Notes: generated by a model from the letters alone, not told the origin. A stretch of DNA of 48,209 bases from an uncultured Dechloromonas sp. (GCA_937996725.1 CALKUR010000140.1:1-48209); one strand, 5' to 3'; shown: positions 28,101 through 35,884, counted from the first letter of the stretch. Numbers and translations are program-made.

Positions 28101-28608
28101 CTAGCTGATCCAGGGTGTTGCGCGCGGCTCGCTCGTAGTAGCGTGCGGGTTCGCTGGCCACGGCAGGTTGTGCGCCAAAACGGGAAAGCAGCGGCATCTG
28201 GCGGGCGATACGTGCGGATAAAGCATCAAGAGTCATAACCCGCAGTCGGGTCGGCTGCTGGAGTAATTGCCAACCGCGCTGCGCATTCTGTTCGAGTACG
28301 GCGCTAGCCAGTTCCCAGGTTTGTTGTTTGTGCGGGGGGGTCTCGGGAGCCAGAGGCTCGGTGGCGCTACGCAGACTGAGCATGATGCGATCACGCATTT
28401 CAGCCGCCGCTTTATTGGTGAAGGTGAGCGCAATTATTTCTTCCGGCTCGTCGACGCAGGCCAGTAAACGCAGAAAACGTTGCGTCAGTAATTCTGTTTT
28501 GCCGGCACCGGCAGGGGCGTCAATGATGAACGAGCAGCTAGGGTCCAGTGCCCGGCTGCGTGCGGCCGCGTCGGTGGCGAGCAGGGTTTGTGGATCGAGG
28601 TGGCTCAT
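25150..28608 (-). CDS. addA: UvrD-family helicase/nuclease, AddA-like DNA repair protein
   Basis: The 1152-residue protein has a superfamily-1 helicase (Walker A DAPAGAGKTEL at 30-40, TFTNKAAAEMRDRI, motif II LLVDEFQDTSPLQ at about 411-423, MTIHKSKGLQFDTVIVPG, YVAATRAIRQLHL) and a C-terminal PD-(D/E)XK nuclease, where HVIDRTFIDNGVRWIIDYKT near 1070-1090 is the RecB-type catalytic motif. With the AddB-like partner it should process double-strand DNA breaks for recombination. The start overlaps the upstream stop as ATGA. The gene symbol is by analogy with AddAB; betaproteobacterial members are often annotated only as UvrD/REP helicase. Confidence 0.9.
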   Translation of the reverse strand: MSHLDPQTLLATDAAARSRALDPSCSFIIDAPAGAGKTELLTQRFLRLLACVDEPEEIIALTFTNKAAAEMRDRIMLSLRSATEPLAPETPPHKQQTWELASAVLEQNAQRGWQLLQQPTRLRVMTLDALSARIARQMPLLSRFGAQPAVASEPARYYERAARNTLDQLEDGTPASAIIEQALAYFDNDAGRLQKMLVSMLARRDQWAGLAFGHQNAVALAAAVSRTLGALVTNHLAAVVARFPAARQERWVPAARYAADLSPDSPVHLLADWQDALGSDPVDLPRWRALAELFLTKSNELRSMYRAPICIAGATHQPQRQVLLDAIADIAASGDTAALASVRELPDPELGTASAELVAGLAALLRLAYTQLWLVFNQEKAVDFSEIAMRAVDAIGSDDAPGEIRERLDYRLRHLLVDEFQDTSPLQVALLERLTAGWEHEPDRSIFLVGDPMQSIYRFRKADVGLFLRVRKNGLGKIQPESLQLYRNNRSHPEIIDWVNHTFAQVFAPEDDIIHGAVRYEPCVAGKPMDPTAGVTIHPLITGERDPDTGDAAPRSLADEREAAIVANLIRTARAENPLGTIAVLVRARPHLEALITQLQDIEPRVPFRAVEINALAARQSVQDLVSLTRALHFQGDRLHWLAILRAPWCGLTLADLHALAADDHEQTLWSLMQDEGRIRKLSSDGQGRLLAMRQALAAAYANQGIQRGRRWIEGVWHAIGGPACLNHDSDVADVHAYFRLLDTLDTHGGLELDRLDDALARLFAAPDASEDSSHVQLMTIHKSKGLQFDTVIVPGLHRTPPNDGHALLLWDTLILNDDGQEHLVVAPAPAPGSPAGHAPTPYALLRGLERTRAQNEDRRVLYVAATRAIRQLHLLGVAGRNLKSDVSTELKPPAATSLLAPLWPVLEADFAVAAAQPAAPLPDRSRIDPTTFVPSLVRVLTPCTPLVACDEATVVPETAPHLFESTLDMDIGTMIHQYLEAIAQDGLAAWHPQRIEALLPRFTHSLNQLGHAPDEVAEAARTICDTLQRALTNKDSRWILSPHDAAGCEVPLSDLAPNPEGTEPDSSGEIRRHVIDRTFIDNGVRWIIDYKTLRNDPTLTESALDAHLTAKAESYRPQLERYAALYAHEAQQGIRIRTAIFFPAHGKLIPF

Positions 28609-31421
28609 GGTTGTTGGCTGTGCCCGATCTTGTCTGCCGCCATGGCGGCATCAAGTTGCGCTTGGCGTTCGGACAGGCGTAACAATGGACGCACGTCGCA
28701 ATAACGGAGTTCGTCGTCACTCGTCATGCTGACACTGGCCACACCTTCGCGCACTTCATGTGCTACGCGGTTTATGGCTTGCTGCCAATGCGCGATCACA
28801 CTCGGCCAATCCGGAAAGCGTGCCGCATCAAAAAGTTTTCTGCCACGATCGCTATTCGTAGCATGCACGCCGGGTAGTAAATGATCGTCCTGGCCGACGC
28901 CTTTGAATCCGGCACCGCTAATATGCACCAACCCAAAAGCCACGCCGGCAATTTCGCCGGACGCATGTTCAGCGATCGCGGCATAGATGGGCAATTGTGG
29001 TTCGGTGATGCGGTCAGCAGCCCAGTTGCTGATGTCGATGTCAGCACCTGTCTTGTAATCGATGATCAGTGTCCGGCCGTCACTCAACTGGTCGATCCGG
29101 TCGATTTGCAGGCGTGCCAAGATGCCGGCGATCTGAACCTCACGTTTGCCTTCAGCCTCAAGGACCACAAAATCTTCTTTGCGGGTGATTTCCAGCTGCA
29201 GCCATTCATCGACCAGCCGAATCAGTCGACGTTGTTCTAGTAAGGTCTGCCGTGGTTTCAGGGCCTCACGCTTGCGGTCATTATTGAACTGATCTAGCGC
29301 CGCTTTGGCGGCCTCGGTGACGGCAGCGCGGCGTTCATCGTCGCTCATAGCTTTGAGTGCGGCGAGTGACCCGGTACCTTTCCAGAAGCGTTCCAGCGTA
29401 TCGTGAATCAGCGTGCCACGTTTGCGCGGATCGAGGCCTTCGACAGGCTTCGCTAACGCCTTGGCACCGAGCCGATACTGGTAATAGCCCCAGGCAGGGC
29501 AGATGGCTTGAGCGCGTAACAGTCCTGTGCCACCGCCAACGGGGTCGCCTTCCATGACCGCCGGCGCTTGTGCATCTACCAGCATTTCGAGCAGCGGCGC
29601 AGTGCGCTGCTGTAGTTCTTGGACCCAATCGGTTGGCAACGGGTGAATGGATGCTGCCACGCCCAGCGACCGGATCAGCGGGCTGGGTTGTTGCTCGGTG
29701 GCGTTATCCATGCGCGGGTAGCTGATGCGGATGACGGGGGCGCTTTCAAGCAGTCGTGCCTGGATGCGACGTGCGAAGTCCAGCTGCACACTGGCGCTGG
29801 CGTTCGGTGCGCCGGCGGCGCGTAGCGCCTCTGCAGGCAACAGCGGGTTCGGATTGGCGGGCGGTGGCCATGCCGTATCGGTCAGCCCCATGATCCAGAG
29901 CGCATCAAAGTGCATGCCGGCCGCTTCAAGCACGCCTAGAACCTGGATGGGTGGCGTGCCGCGGGTCTTGGGCTGGAAAAGTCTTTCGGCACAGAGTTGT
30001 GTGAGCAGCGACACAGCCTTGCTAAAAGCAATATTGCCGGTGATCTGGTCGAGCTGGGCGAGTTTGCCGAGTTCCTTGGTGAAGGCTTCGCGCGTCTGAA
30101 ACTCATGGCTGCGCAAGTGGCCATCCGCCAGCCAGCCGCCGCTGCCCAGCATCGCCTGGATCACACGCCGCCATTCGGAGGGTGGCCGTTGTTTGCCGAG
30201 GTTGCGCGCGGCGACACCGAGGCTATTGAGAAAGCCCAGCGTCGCGGGTGCCTGGACGGATTGTTTCTCGAAGAGGTATTCGGCGAAATCACTGTAACGT
30301 GCCAGGGGCGCTTTGGGCGCAATGCCTTCACGCATCGCGGTGTCTAAACGTGCCCGCGCATCGCGTTCATCGGTGCGCGACCAATAGGGGCTGGCCAGCA
30401 GCGCCCGCATCATAGGCTGCTCAACCGCATGATGCTGCGCCAACAATTGCAGCATGCCGAGCGCTGTCTGTACCACTGGCAATGTTGCTAAGGGTTGCCC
30501 TAGGCTGATATTAAAGGGTCGCCGTTGTAACGCATTGGCCGGATGCACGAGCGTTGGATCGATAACATCTTCCAACGCATCGGCCAGCGTTCGTTGAACA
30601 GTGGCCAGATCGGGCGCGACAATCCCGATGGTGGCGTTTGGCCGATCGGCAAGCTGTGTTTTTGCCCAATGCGCCACCGCCAGACATTCGGTGTCGATGG
30701 TCTCTGCAACATAGGAAGCCGTGGTTGTCTTTTGAGACGCTGCGTCATGTTCCAGGGTGCCGAGCTTGCAGCCTGCCTGTGCCAGTTGTTTCTGACAGTC
30801 GCGCTCTAATGGCGTGTAGTGATCAAAACCGGCAAAAACCACTTGGCCCGGAATGCCCAGGTGCGTACCAGCCATGTGCCGGATCAATTCGGCATGGAGC
30901 CGCGCACTATCGATGAGGTTGAGTTCGCTGCAACGTTTCAGAAAGGCGGCTTGCCATTCGGCGAATCGGCGTTGTTCTTCACTGGCAAATGCCGCGTTGC
31001 CAACAGGCGGTACGACCGCCCAGTTGATCGTTAGAGCATGGGCGTCTGCCGCCGTTGCTGCCAGTGCGCCGATATCAAACAACAGCGCCTCGTTAGGACC
31101 GAGGCTCTGATGGATGACCTGCTCCCAGAGCAGCCGTTCCTGAAAGTTGTCGAGTACGCGTACACCCGCGAGCCCGGGTGGTTCGCAATTGCGTAAGGCC
31201 ATGGCCTCATAGCGTTCCTGTAGCCATTGTCCGAAAGTTTTACTTTGCAGCGTAGGCCAGCTGGCGCTTTTGTCGGCGTTGGCATCGTGTACTTGCGCTA
31301 ACTGCTGTGCCAGACGTTGGGTCGCGCAAATCACAACCGCATCGACCGGAAGTTGCCGGAGCGAGACGCGGGCAAAATCCGGGGCGGAATCGGTGGCGGC
31401 GGGGCTAAAAAGGTCTGTCAT
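28605..31421 (-). CDS. addB: AddB-like PD-(D/E)XK nuclease (TIGR03623-type probable DNA repair protein)
   Basis: From the ATG at 31421 the product has 938 residues. The N-terminus AVVICATQRLAQQLAQ corresponds to a degenerate Walker region. The C-terminal nuclease is seen in LQIDRIDQLSDGRTLIIDYK at about 765-785. A remnant of the AddB iron-sulfur motif, AICPAWGYYQYRLG, keeps one cysteine, but the C-terminal Cys cluster is reduced to YCDVRPLL, so an Fe-S cluster is unlikely. This is the form common in betaproteobacteria. The start is uncertain: ATGs at 31445 and 31463 are also in frame and none has a good Shine-Dalgarno. Confidence 0.85.
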   Translation of the reverse strand: MTDLFSPAATDSAPDFARVSLRQLPVDAVVICATQRLAQQLAQVHDANADKSASWPTLQSKTFGQWLQERYEAMALRNCEPPGLAGVRVLDNFQERLLWEQVIHQSLGPNEALLFDIGALAATAADAHALTINWAVVPPVGNAAFASEEQRRFAEWQAAFLKRCSELNLIDSARLHAELIRHMAGTHLGIPGQVVFAGFDHYTPLERDCQKQLAQAGCKLGTLEHDAASQKTTTASYVAETIDTECLAVAHWAKTQLADRPNATIGIVAPDLATVQRTLADALEDVIDPTLVHPANALQRRPFNISLGQPLATLPVVQTALGMLQLLAQHHAVEQPMMRALLASPYWSRTDERDARARLDTAMREGIAPKAPLARYSDFAEYLFEKQSVQAPATLGFLNSLGVAARNLGKQRPPSEWRRVIQAMLGSGGWLADGHLRSHEFQTREAFTKELGKLAQLDQITGNIAFSKAVSLLTQLCAERLFQPKTRGTPPIQVLGVLEAAGMHFDALWIMGLTDTAWPPPANPNPLLPAEALRAAGAPNASASVQLDFARRIQARLLESAPVIRISYPRMDNATEQQPSPLIRSLGVAASIHPLPTDWVQELQQRTAPLLEMLVDAQAPAVMEGDPVGGGTGLLRAQAICPAWGYYQYRLGAKALAKPVEGLDPRKRGTLIHDTLERFWKGTGSLAALKAMSDDERRAAVTEAAKAALDQFNNDRKREALKPRQTLLEQRRLIRLVDEWLQLEITRKEDFVVLEAEGKREVQIAGILARLQIDRIDQLSDGRTLIIDYKTGADIDISNWAADRITEPQLPIYAAIAEHASGEIAGVAFGLVHISGAGFKGVGQDDHLLPGVHATNSDRGRKLFDAARFPDWPSVIAHWQQAINRVAHEVREGVASVSMTSDDELRYCDVRPLLRLSERQAQLDAAMAADKIGHSQQP

Positions 31422-31500
31422 GGCATTGTCTAAAGCAGTTAACATACTAGCTGAACGCAGCATTGCCTGCCCGCTTATTCGACATAGAGGATCTCACATC

Positions 31501-32163
31501 ATGACCAGCGCCTTACCTGTTGCCAAGATTGTTCACGAACGCAAAACGACCAAGGCCTTCGAGGCAGGGCAGGCCCTAACCCCGGCGCAATCGGCCGCCG
31601 TGCGCGAGCTGTTGCGTATGAGTCCGTCGTCGACCAATGCCCAGCCTTGGCATTTCTTTATCGCGAAAACCGACGGTGCCAAGCGCCGCATCGCCGCTGG
31701 TGCAGCGGGCAACTTTGCTTATAACGAACCGAAGATCATGAATGCTGCCGAGGTCGTCGTGCTGTGCGCCCGGACACGCTTGGATGATGGGTATCTCACC
31801 CAGGTGCTGGACCAGGAAACCCAGGATGGTCGATTGGCCAATGACGAAGCGCGGACAAACCAACATAACGTGCGTAAGGGGTATGTGCAGAAGCATGAAG
31901 CCGCCGGATCGGTGCTGAACTGGACTGCCCGTCAGGTTTATATCGCATTGGGATTTTTGCTGCTGGGTGCCGCCGAAATCGGTGTCGATGCCTGCCCCAT
32001 CGAAGGTTTCGACTGTAAGGCGGTGGATGCGGAACTGGGCCTGGAGGCTAAAGGTCTGACCAGTGTGGTCGTTGTGGCGCTGGGCCATAAATCGGCGGCA
32101 GACTTTAATGCAGCGCTGCCCAAGTCGCGTCTGGCCGAAGCGGTGGTGATTACCGAGCTCTAA
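31501..32163 (+). CDS. nfsB: Oxygen-insensitive NAD(P)H nitroreductase
   Basis: NfsB is a flavin (FMN) enzyme that reduces nitroaromatics, quinones and dihydropteridine-like substrates by two-electron steps. The 220-residue protein shows MSPSSTNAQPWHFFIAKTDG at about 41-60 (FMN-binding Ser/Asn) and the C-terminal IGVDACPIEGFDCKAVDAELG and LTSVVVVALGHKS. It is divergent from addB with about 80 bp between starts, and its stop overlaps a 37-residue frame on the opposite strand. Confidence 0.93.
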   Translation: MTSALPVAKIVHERKTTKAFEAGQALTPAQSAAVRELLRMSPSSTNAQPWHFFIAKTDGAKRRIAAGAAGNFAYNEPKIMNAAEVVVLCARTRLDDGYLTQVLDQETQDGRLANDEARTNQHNVRKGYVQKHEAAGSVLNWTARQVYIALGFLLLGAAEIGVDACPIEGFDCKAVDAELGLEAKGLTSVVVVALGHKSAADFNAALPKSRLAEAVVITEL

Positions 32164-32273
32164 GCGGTCGGGGTTTCATCGTCGTCTCGGGGGCGGTGCC
32201 AGCGCAGCCAGCCCCAGACGCCGATGACCAGGAGTGCTGCGATGCCCAGTTCCAGAAATACAAAGGCGGGCAT
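32160..32273 (-). CDS. 37-residue single-span membrane protein
   Basis: The frame starts at the ATG at 32273 (MPAFVFLELGIAALLVIGVW) and ends at the TAG at 32160. One hydrophobic segment covers about residues 3-21, followed by a basic/Trp-rich juxtamembrane region (GWLRWHRP) and an acidic tail (RDDDETPTA): the positive-inside rule puts the tail in the cytoplasm. It lies 9 bp downstream of the unknown membrane protein at 32283 and is probably its cotranscribed partner. No family is recognised. Confidence 0.6.
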   Translation of the reverse strand: MPAFVFLELGIAALLVIGVWGWLRWHRPRDDDETPTA

Positions 32274-32282
32274 AGAAACGTC

Positions 32283-32795
32283 TTAGCGGGTTTGGGCTAC
32301 CGGTGAACGCTGTGCAATCAGCCGGTAAGCCACCACCGCCAGTAGAATTTCGAAAATAAAGTTGAGACCGGGTGCCATCCAGTTGCCGGCATCATTGAGG
32401 TTGTTACTCAGCACATAGGTCCAGGGTGTTGTCGCGAGTATCAGCACGCAGGCGGCAAGATTCTGGCGCGGTTTCAGCACTTGGCGTTGGGCAGCCGGTA
32501 GTGAAAAGCAGCCGATCAGTAAAGCGACCGCCGCTGTGGTGGCGCCATTTTCAAAAACGATCTCGGCGAAGGCCTCTGAAACCATCAGGCCATAACCGAC
32601 CGAGACCAGTGCTAATGAGATGCCAAACGTGGCAACGCCCCAAGCGATCCGGTGCAGCAACTGAGGGTTGCCGTCTCGCCGGGGTGGTGGTTTACGTTTG
32701 GGTTGTGAGCGTCCGGGCGCGACATCGTCAGCGGGGAGCGCAAAGCGCTGCCGGTCGTCCCGGGACGAATCCTGCCCGGACGACCTGGCAGCCAT
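32283..32795 (-). CDS. Unrecognised four-helix membrane protein
   Basis: The 170-residue product has a long charged N-terminus (about 1-50, rich in Arg, Asp and Pro) and then about four hydrophobic segments (51-72, 79-101, 110-127 and 138-160). I recognise no motif. It starts 3 bp after the stop of the winged-helix regulator and is followed by the 37-residue membrane protein, so the three form a compact minus-strand operon preceded by a palindromic operator. It may be the main target of that regulator (inference). Confidence 0.68.
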   Translation of the reverse strand: MAARSSGQDSSRDDRQRFALPADDVAPGRSQPKRKPPPRRDGNPQLLHRIAWGVATFGISLALVSVGYGLMVSEAFAEIVFENGATTAAVALLIGCFSLPAAQRQVLKPRQNLAACVLILATTPWTYVLSNNLNDAGNWMAPGLNFIFEILLAVVAYRLIAQRSPVAQTR

Positions 32796-32798
32796 GCC

Positions 32799-33134
32799 TT
32801 AGCCTTGCAGAATGGCTTTGAGCGACTTGCTGCGTTGTTCCAGATGCTTGGCACCGGCGTCTGACAACACCAGCGTTTTGGCGCGGCCATCGGTGGCGGA
32901 GCGCGCAACGTCAATCAGACCGCGCTCTTGCAGCTCAACCACTTTGCGATGTACGGTCGGACCCGTGCCGAACTGCAGGCTTTGCACCAGATCGGTGATC
33001 TTGACGTTTTTGCCGTTGGCGGCAGCTTCGTGCATATACGCCATCACTTCTTCGCAGCCTTCGAAACCGGCGTCACCGTTGTTCGAGGCGCGCATAAAGT
33101 TCAGCATGCGGACGTAGGGGTTTTTAGATTTCAT
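32799..33134 (-). CDS. Winged-helix (MarR-like) transcriptional regulator
   Basis: From the ATG at 33134 the product has 111 residues. KITDLVQSLQFGTGPTVHRK at about 45-64 forms the helix-turn-helix, LQERGLIDVARSATDGRAKTL the wing, and LVLSDAGAKHLEQRS the last helix; the spacing is MarR-like, although the N-terminal dimerisation helix is short. A perfect 8-bp-arm palindrome lies 48 bases upstream of this start, which would fall inside the gene if the in-frame ATG at 33227 were used, so I prefer 33134. It heads an operon with two unknown membrane proteins. Confidence 0.8.
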   Translation of the reverse strand: MKSKNPYVRMLNFMRASNNGDAGFEGCEEVMAYMHEAAANGKNVKITDLVQSLQFGTGPTVHRKVVELQERGLIDVARSATDGRAKTLVLSDAGAKHLEQRSKSLKAILQG

Positions 33135-33181
33135 CGGGAGATATCCAAGAGTTCGGAGAGACGGCTTTTCTATTGAAAACT

Positions 33182-33199
33182 CGTTACATAAATGTAACG
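33182..33199. promoter_or_regulatory. Perfect palindrome, likely operator of the winged-helix regulator
   Basis: The sequence CGTTACAT-AA-ATGTAACG has two 8-bp arms around a 2-bp centre, the size and symmetry expected for a dimeric winged-helix repressor. It is in the gap between the regulator (start 33134) and the lipoprotein gene (stop 33279). Autoregulation is inferred; no second copy is seen nearby. Confidence 0.6.
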
Positions 33200-33278
33200 C
33201 CTTCTCGGCGCTTCGTCTAGACGTCACTAAGGGTTTTTTATAAACCCGTTTGCGTCTTAAGGCTATGCGCCAGCAGGG

Positions 33279-33662
33279 TTAATGACAGCTTTGAATGATG
33301 GTCACCATGCTGCGATCGGCCATTTCGTCTATGTGGTTGGTGTAGAAACGCACGGAAGAGCCCTCTCGGCTCTTGTCGACAGCGATATAAATCATGGGCT
33401 GCTTTTCATGGGTATCAAGCTTCTGAACGGTCAGTAGTACAAAACCGGTGTCCGTGCGTCGGAACACCAGTGCTGGTCGGCCGCTGGTGGTCCAGCGGTG
33501 GTCGATACAATCCAACATGGTTTGCGGGGCCTCGGTCGTAAAGGTCGTATACCGGGGTGTATTGTTCTGAAGGTGACCCGAAGTCACATCGATCGAGCTA
33601 CAGCTGACCAAAGCCGCGAAAGCCAGCAGTGATAAGACAGAAAGGGGCGCGAAGGTTCTCAT
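33279..33662 (-). CDS. Unrecognised small lipoprotein
   Basis: The 127-residue product has a typical lipoprotein signal, LAFAALVSC with Cys21 followed by Ser-Ser. The mature part, about 105 residues, has no motif I recognise; it contains a repeated beta-strand-like pattern and cysteines only at 52 and near the C-terminus (QSCH), which could form a disulfide. It lies upstream of the winged-helix operon on the same strand but is separated from it by about 145 bp. A good -35/-10 pair ends 7 bases before the ATG, so its mRNA may be leaderless. Confidence 0.65.
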   Translation of the reverse strand: MRTFAPLSVLSLLAFAALVSCSSIDVTSGHLQNNTPRYTTFTTEAPQTMLDCIDHRWTTSGRPALVFRRTDTGFVLLTVQKLDTHEKQPMIYIAVDKSREGSSVRFYTNHIDEMADRSMVTIIQSCH

Positions 33663-33669
33663 GGGCGGT

Positions 33670-33698
33670 ATGCTACGCCAGCCCCGATGGGGTCACAA
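33670..33698 (-). promoter_or_regulatory. Candidate sigma70 promoter of the lipoprotein gene
   Basis: On the minus strand TTGTGA (33698-33693) and TAGCAT (33675-33670) are 17 bp apart. The -10 box ends only 7 bases before the ATG at 33662, and no Shine-Dalgarno fits between, so transcription would begin at or next to the start codon. Confidence 0.4.
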
Positions 33699-33766
33699 CC
33701 GGGGGCCGGTCAACCTATGCCGATGGCATGCCAACGTACTGATTTTAAAATAAAACAGAAAAAATG

Positions 33767-33794
33767 TTGCGCCGCAGCAAAATGTGTGTACAAT
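33767..33794 (+). promoter_or_regulatory. Sigma70-type promoter of the phasin gene
   Basis: TTGCGC (33767-33772) and TACAAT (33789-33794) are separated by 16 bp, in an AT-rich stretch unlike the surrounding sequence. The leader to the ATG at 33844 is about 42 bases and holds AAAGGAA 7 bases before the start. This predicts strong expression, as expected for a phasin. Confidence 0.7.
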
Positions 33795-33843
33795 GGGTTC
33801 ATCAGATGACTGATACCCACTCAATCTTAGAAAGGAACCGATC

Positions 33844-34392
33844 ATGGCCAAGACCGCCAATATCCCGAATGTTGAAGAACTGACCGCTGCTAACGCCGCC
33901 GCTATCGCCAACCTGGAATCTGTTGCGCACACCGCACTGGAAGCCATCGAAAGCCTGTCGGCTCTGAACCTGAACTTTGCCCGCCAGTCGCTGGACAAGG
34001 GTTCGAAGCAAGTGAGCGCTGCGCTGAAGCTGAAGTCGCCGCAAGAAGCCGCTGCTATGAACGCTGAGTCGGTTCAGCCGGCTGTTGAAAGCGTGGTTGC
34101 TTATGCTCGTGGCGTGTACGACATCGCCAACGGTGCCGCTTCGGAAATCAGCGGCATGCTGAAGAAGCAATTCGACGACCTGAGCAAGAAGGTGCAAGAC
34201 GCTGCCGTGACCGGTGCCAAGGCTGCCCCGTTTGGTTCGGACGTTGTTCTGGCCGCCATCAAGCAAACCGTTGAAGCCAACAACGCTGCTTATGCCAACC
34301 TGAGCAAGGCCGTGAAGCAAGCTGCTGAAATCGCTGAAGCTAACGTTGCCAAGGCTACCGAAGCTGCTGTTAAGGTTACCAAGCGTAAGTAA
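33844..34392 (+). CDS. Phasin family protein (polyhydroxyalkanoate granule protein)
   Basis: Phasins coat polyhydroxyalkanoate granules in the cytoplasm and control their number and size. The 182-residue product is almost entirely helical and Ala/Lys/Glu-rich, with heptad-like repeats, FARQSLDKGSKQVSAALKLK near 47-66 and a Lys-rich end (KVTKRK), as in the TIGR01841 family of betaproteobacteria. It uses a narrow set of preferred codons (GCT/GCC, AAG, CTG), consistent with high expression, and has its own promoter and terminator. phaC and phaA are not in the window. Confidence 0.93.
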   Translation: MAKTANIPNVEELTAANAAAIANLESVAHTALEAIESLSALNLNFARQSLDKGSKQVSAALKLKSPQEAAAMNAESVQPAVESVVAYARGVYDIANGAASEISGMLKKQFDDLSKKVQDAAVTGAKAAPFGSDVVLAAIKQTVEANNAAYANLSKAVKQAAEIAEANVAKATEAAVKVTKRK

Positions 34393-34440
34393 GGCTGTTT
34401 CGCTAAGCGTCTATCAAGGGATTTGGTAGAGGCAAGAAAG

Positions 34441-34468
34441 GCCCGGCGTGAGTCGGGCTTTTCTTTTT
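34441..34468 (+). terminator. Rho-independent terminator after the phasin gene
   Basis: A GCCCGGC/GTCGGGC stem (7 bp with one G-T pair) with a GTGA loop is followed by TTTTCTTTTTT. It starts 48 bases after the phasin stop codon and lies 53 bases before the next gene, insulating the TAXI gene from the strong phasin promoter. Confidence 0.88.
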
Positions 34469-34520
34469 TGATGCGAATTCACGCTAATATCTTATCCACC
34501 TAGACGCTGCTACGCCTTTC

Positions 34521-35861
34521 ATGAATCTGCTCGCTTACGCAAAAATCGTTATTAAGGATGAGATCAGAGCCATCCGTGATCAGTTTCGTGAATCGAAAAC
34601 TCTGTTGTTAGCGTTTCTGGTATGCCTAGGTGGGATCATCGTCTACTTGGAACCCTTCCCGGATCGCCACATCTATATCGGAAGCTCCTACCAAGGCGGT
34701 GACTGGTATGAGATGGCAAAAGAATCAACCGAGTTTCTCAAGAAAAAAGGCCTCAATAGTGAGGTGGTTGTCACCAAGGGTGCAATCGATAACGTCAATC
34801 GAATGATTGATCCGAAAGATCCGATCAACGCAACATTTACCTATGGTATTGCACTGGATAAGAAGCAACGTCAGGAAATTGTTTCTCTCGGTAGTGTTTC
34901 ATACGAACCGATCTGGATTTTTTATCGAAAAAGCCGTATCCCAAAACTTAATAGCCCTCGAGATCTAACCAATTACCGGGTTGCTATGGGACCTGTTGGC
35001 AGCGGTTCTTACGCCATCGGCAAGAAGCTGATGGAAATTTACGGCGTAGAAATCGAAGGCAATGAACACTTTATCTCGGATGACTTTGAAAGTACGCGTA
35101 AACGATTTCAAGAGGGCCGTGCTGATGCGCTGATCATGGTGTCGACGGTACAAGACGAGATTGTTCAACAGGCGCTGCATATGCCGGGCGTTGAGGTCTA
35201 CAGTTTCCCCAATGCCGATGCCTTTGATAAGCAATACAACTCTTTTGAGGCAGTGCGAATGCCGGCGGGCTCAGTGAGCATTTACCCACAGATTCCTGCC
35301 CGCGATATTAATCTAGTGGCGACCACCACCAGCGTCGTCGTCAAAAAGGGGATGCACCCCGATCTTCAGCTTGCACTACTGATGACGATTAAACAAATGA
35401 ATCGCAGCTCGGAAAACATCTTCTTCGCCCAGCGCAACGAATTTCCCGCTTATGTTGATCCAACAGTACCCATCAGCCCCGTAGCAGCTCACTTTTACGA
35501 TTATGGCCCTCCGCAAACCATGCGATTCTTCCCTTTCTGGATCGCTGGCTTTATTGATCGCGCCTGGTTGCTCCTTTTGGGACTAGTGGCTGTGTTCTAT
35601 CCGCTATCAAAGCTTAATCTGCATATCCGAAAGCTGCGCTTTGTCATCCATGAGCGCCCGTTCTACGAAGAATTGCTTGAAATCGATCAGCTGCTGTCGA
35701 CACGCAAGCTCACTGAGGACGAAAAAAAATCGGTGTGGAAGCGATTGACGACAATCAACGAGCATGCAATCCGTCATGGCATACCGGTTGGCGAAGAGCC
35801 GCACTATTTCGACCTGGTCAACGCCATCTATCTGCTGCGCAGGAAGCTAGAAATTAACTGA
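34521..35861 (+). CDS. TAXI-family TRAP transporter solute-binding protein, membrane-anchored, orphan
   Basis: The 446-residue product has a membrane segment at about 27-44, then the TAXI ligand-binding fold: IYIGSSYQGGDWYEMAKEST at about 51-70 matches the family's GGxxGxY-type start. Next come EIVSLGSVSYEPIWIFYRKS, MGPVGSGSYAIGKKLMEIYG and LVATTTSVVVKKGMHPDLQ. A second membrane segment at about 343-362 is followed by a charged cytoplasmic tail of roughly 85 residues. No DctM/DctQ permease is adjacent. Its GC is lower and its codons more AT-rich than its neighbours, suggesting a different history. Confidence 0.85.
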   Translation: MNLLAYAKIVIKDEIRAIRDQFRESKTLLLAFLVCLGGIIVYLEPFPDRHIYIGSSYQGGDWYEMAKESTEFLKKKGLNSEVVVTKGAIDNVNRMIDPKDPINATFTYGIALDKKQRQEIVSLGSVSYEPIWIFYRKSRIPKLNSPRDLTNYRVAMGPVGSGSYAIGKKLMEIYGVEIEGNEHFISDDFESTRKRFQEGRADALIMVSTVQDEIVQQALHMPGVEVYSFPNADAFDKQYNSFEAVRMPAGSVSIYPQIPARDINLVATTTSVVVKKGMHPDLQLALLMTIKQMNRSSENIFFAQRNEFPAYVDPTVPISPVAAHFYDYGPPQTMRFFPFWIAGFIDRAWLLLLGLVAVFYPLSKLNLHIRKLRFVIHERPFYEELLEIDQLLSTRKLTEDEKKSVWKRLTTINEHAIRHGIPVGEEPHYFDLVNAIYLLRRKLEIN

Positions 35862-35884
35862 CTGGCACCAAGCGCGTTAACCGC

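Noticed and set aside
33231..33247. GGGTTT/AAACCC hairpin between the lipoprotein and regulator genes
   Set aside because: It has a 6-bp stem but no T-run following it on the minus strand, so I do not call it a terminator.
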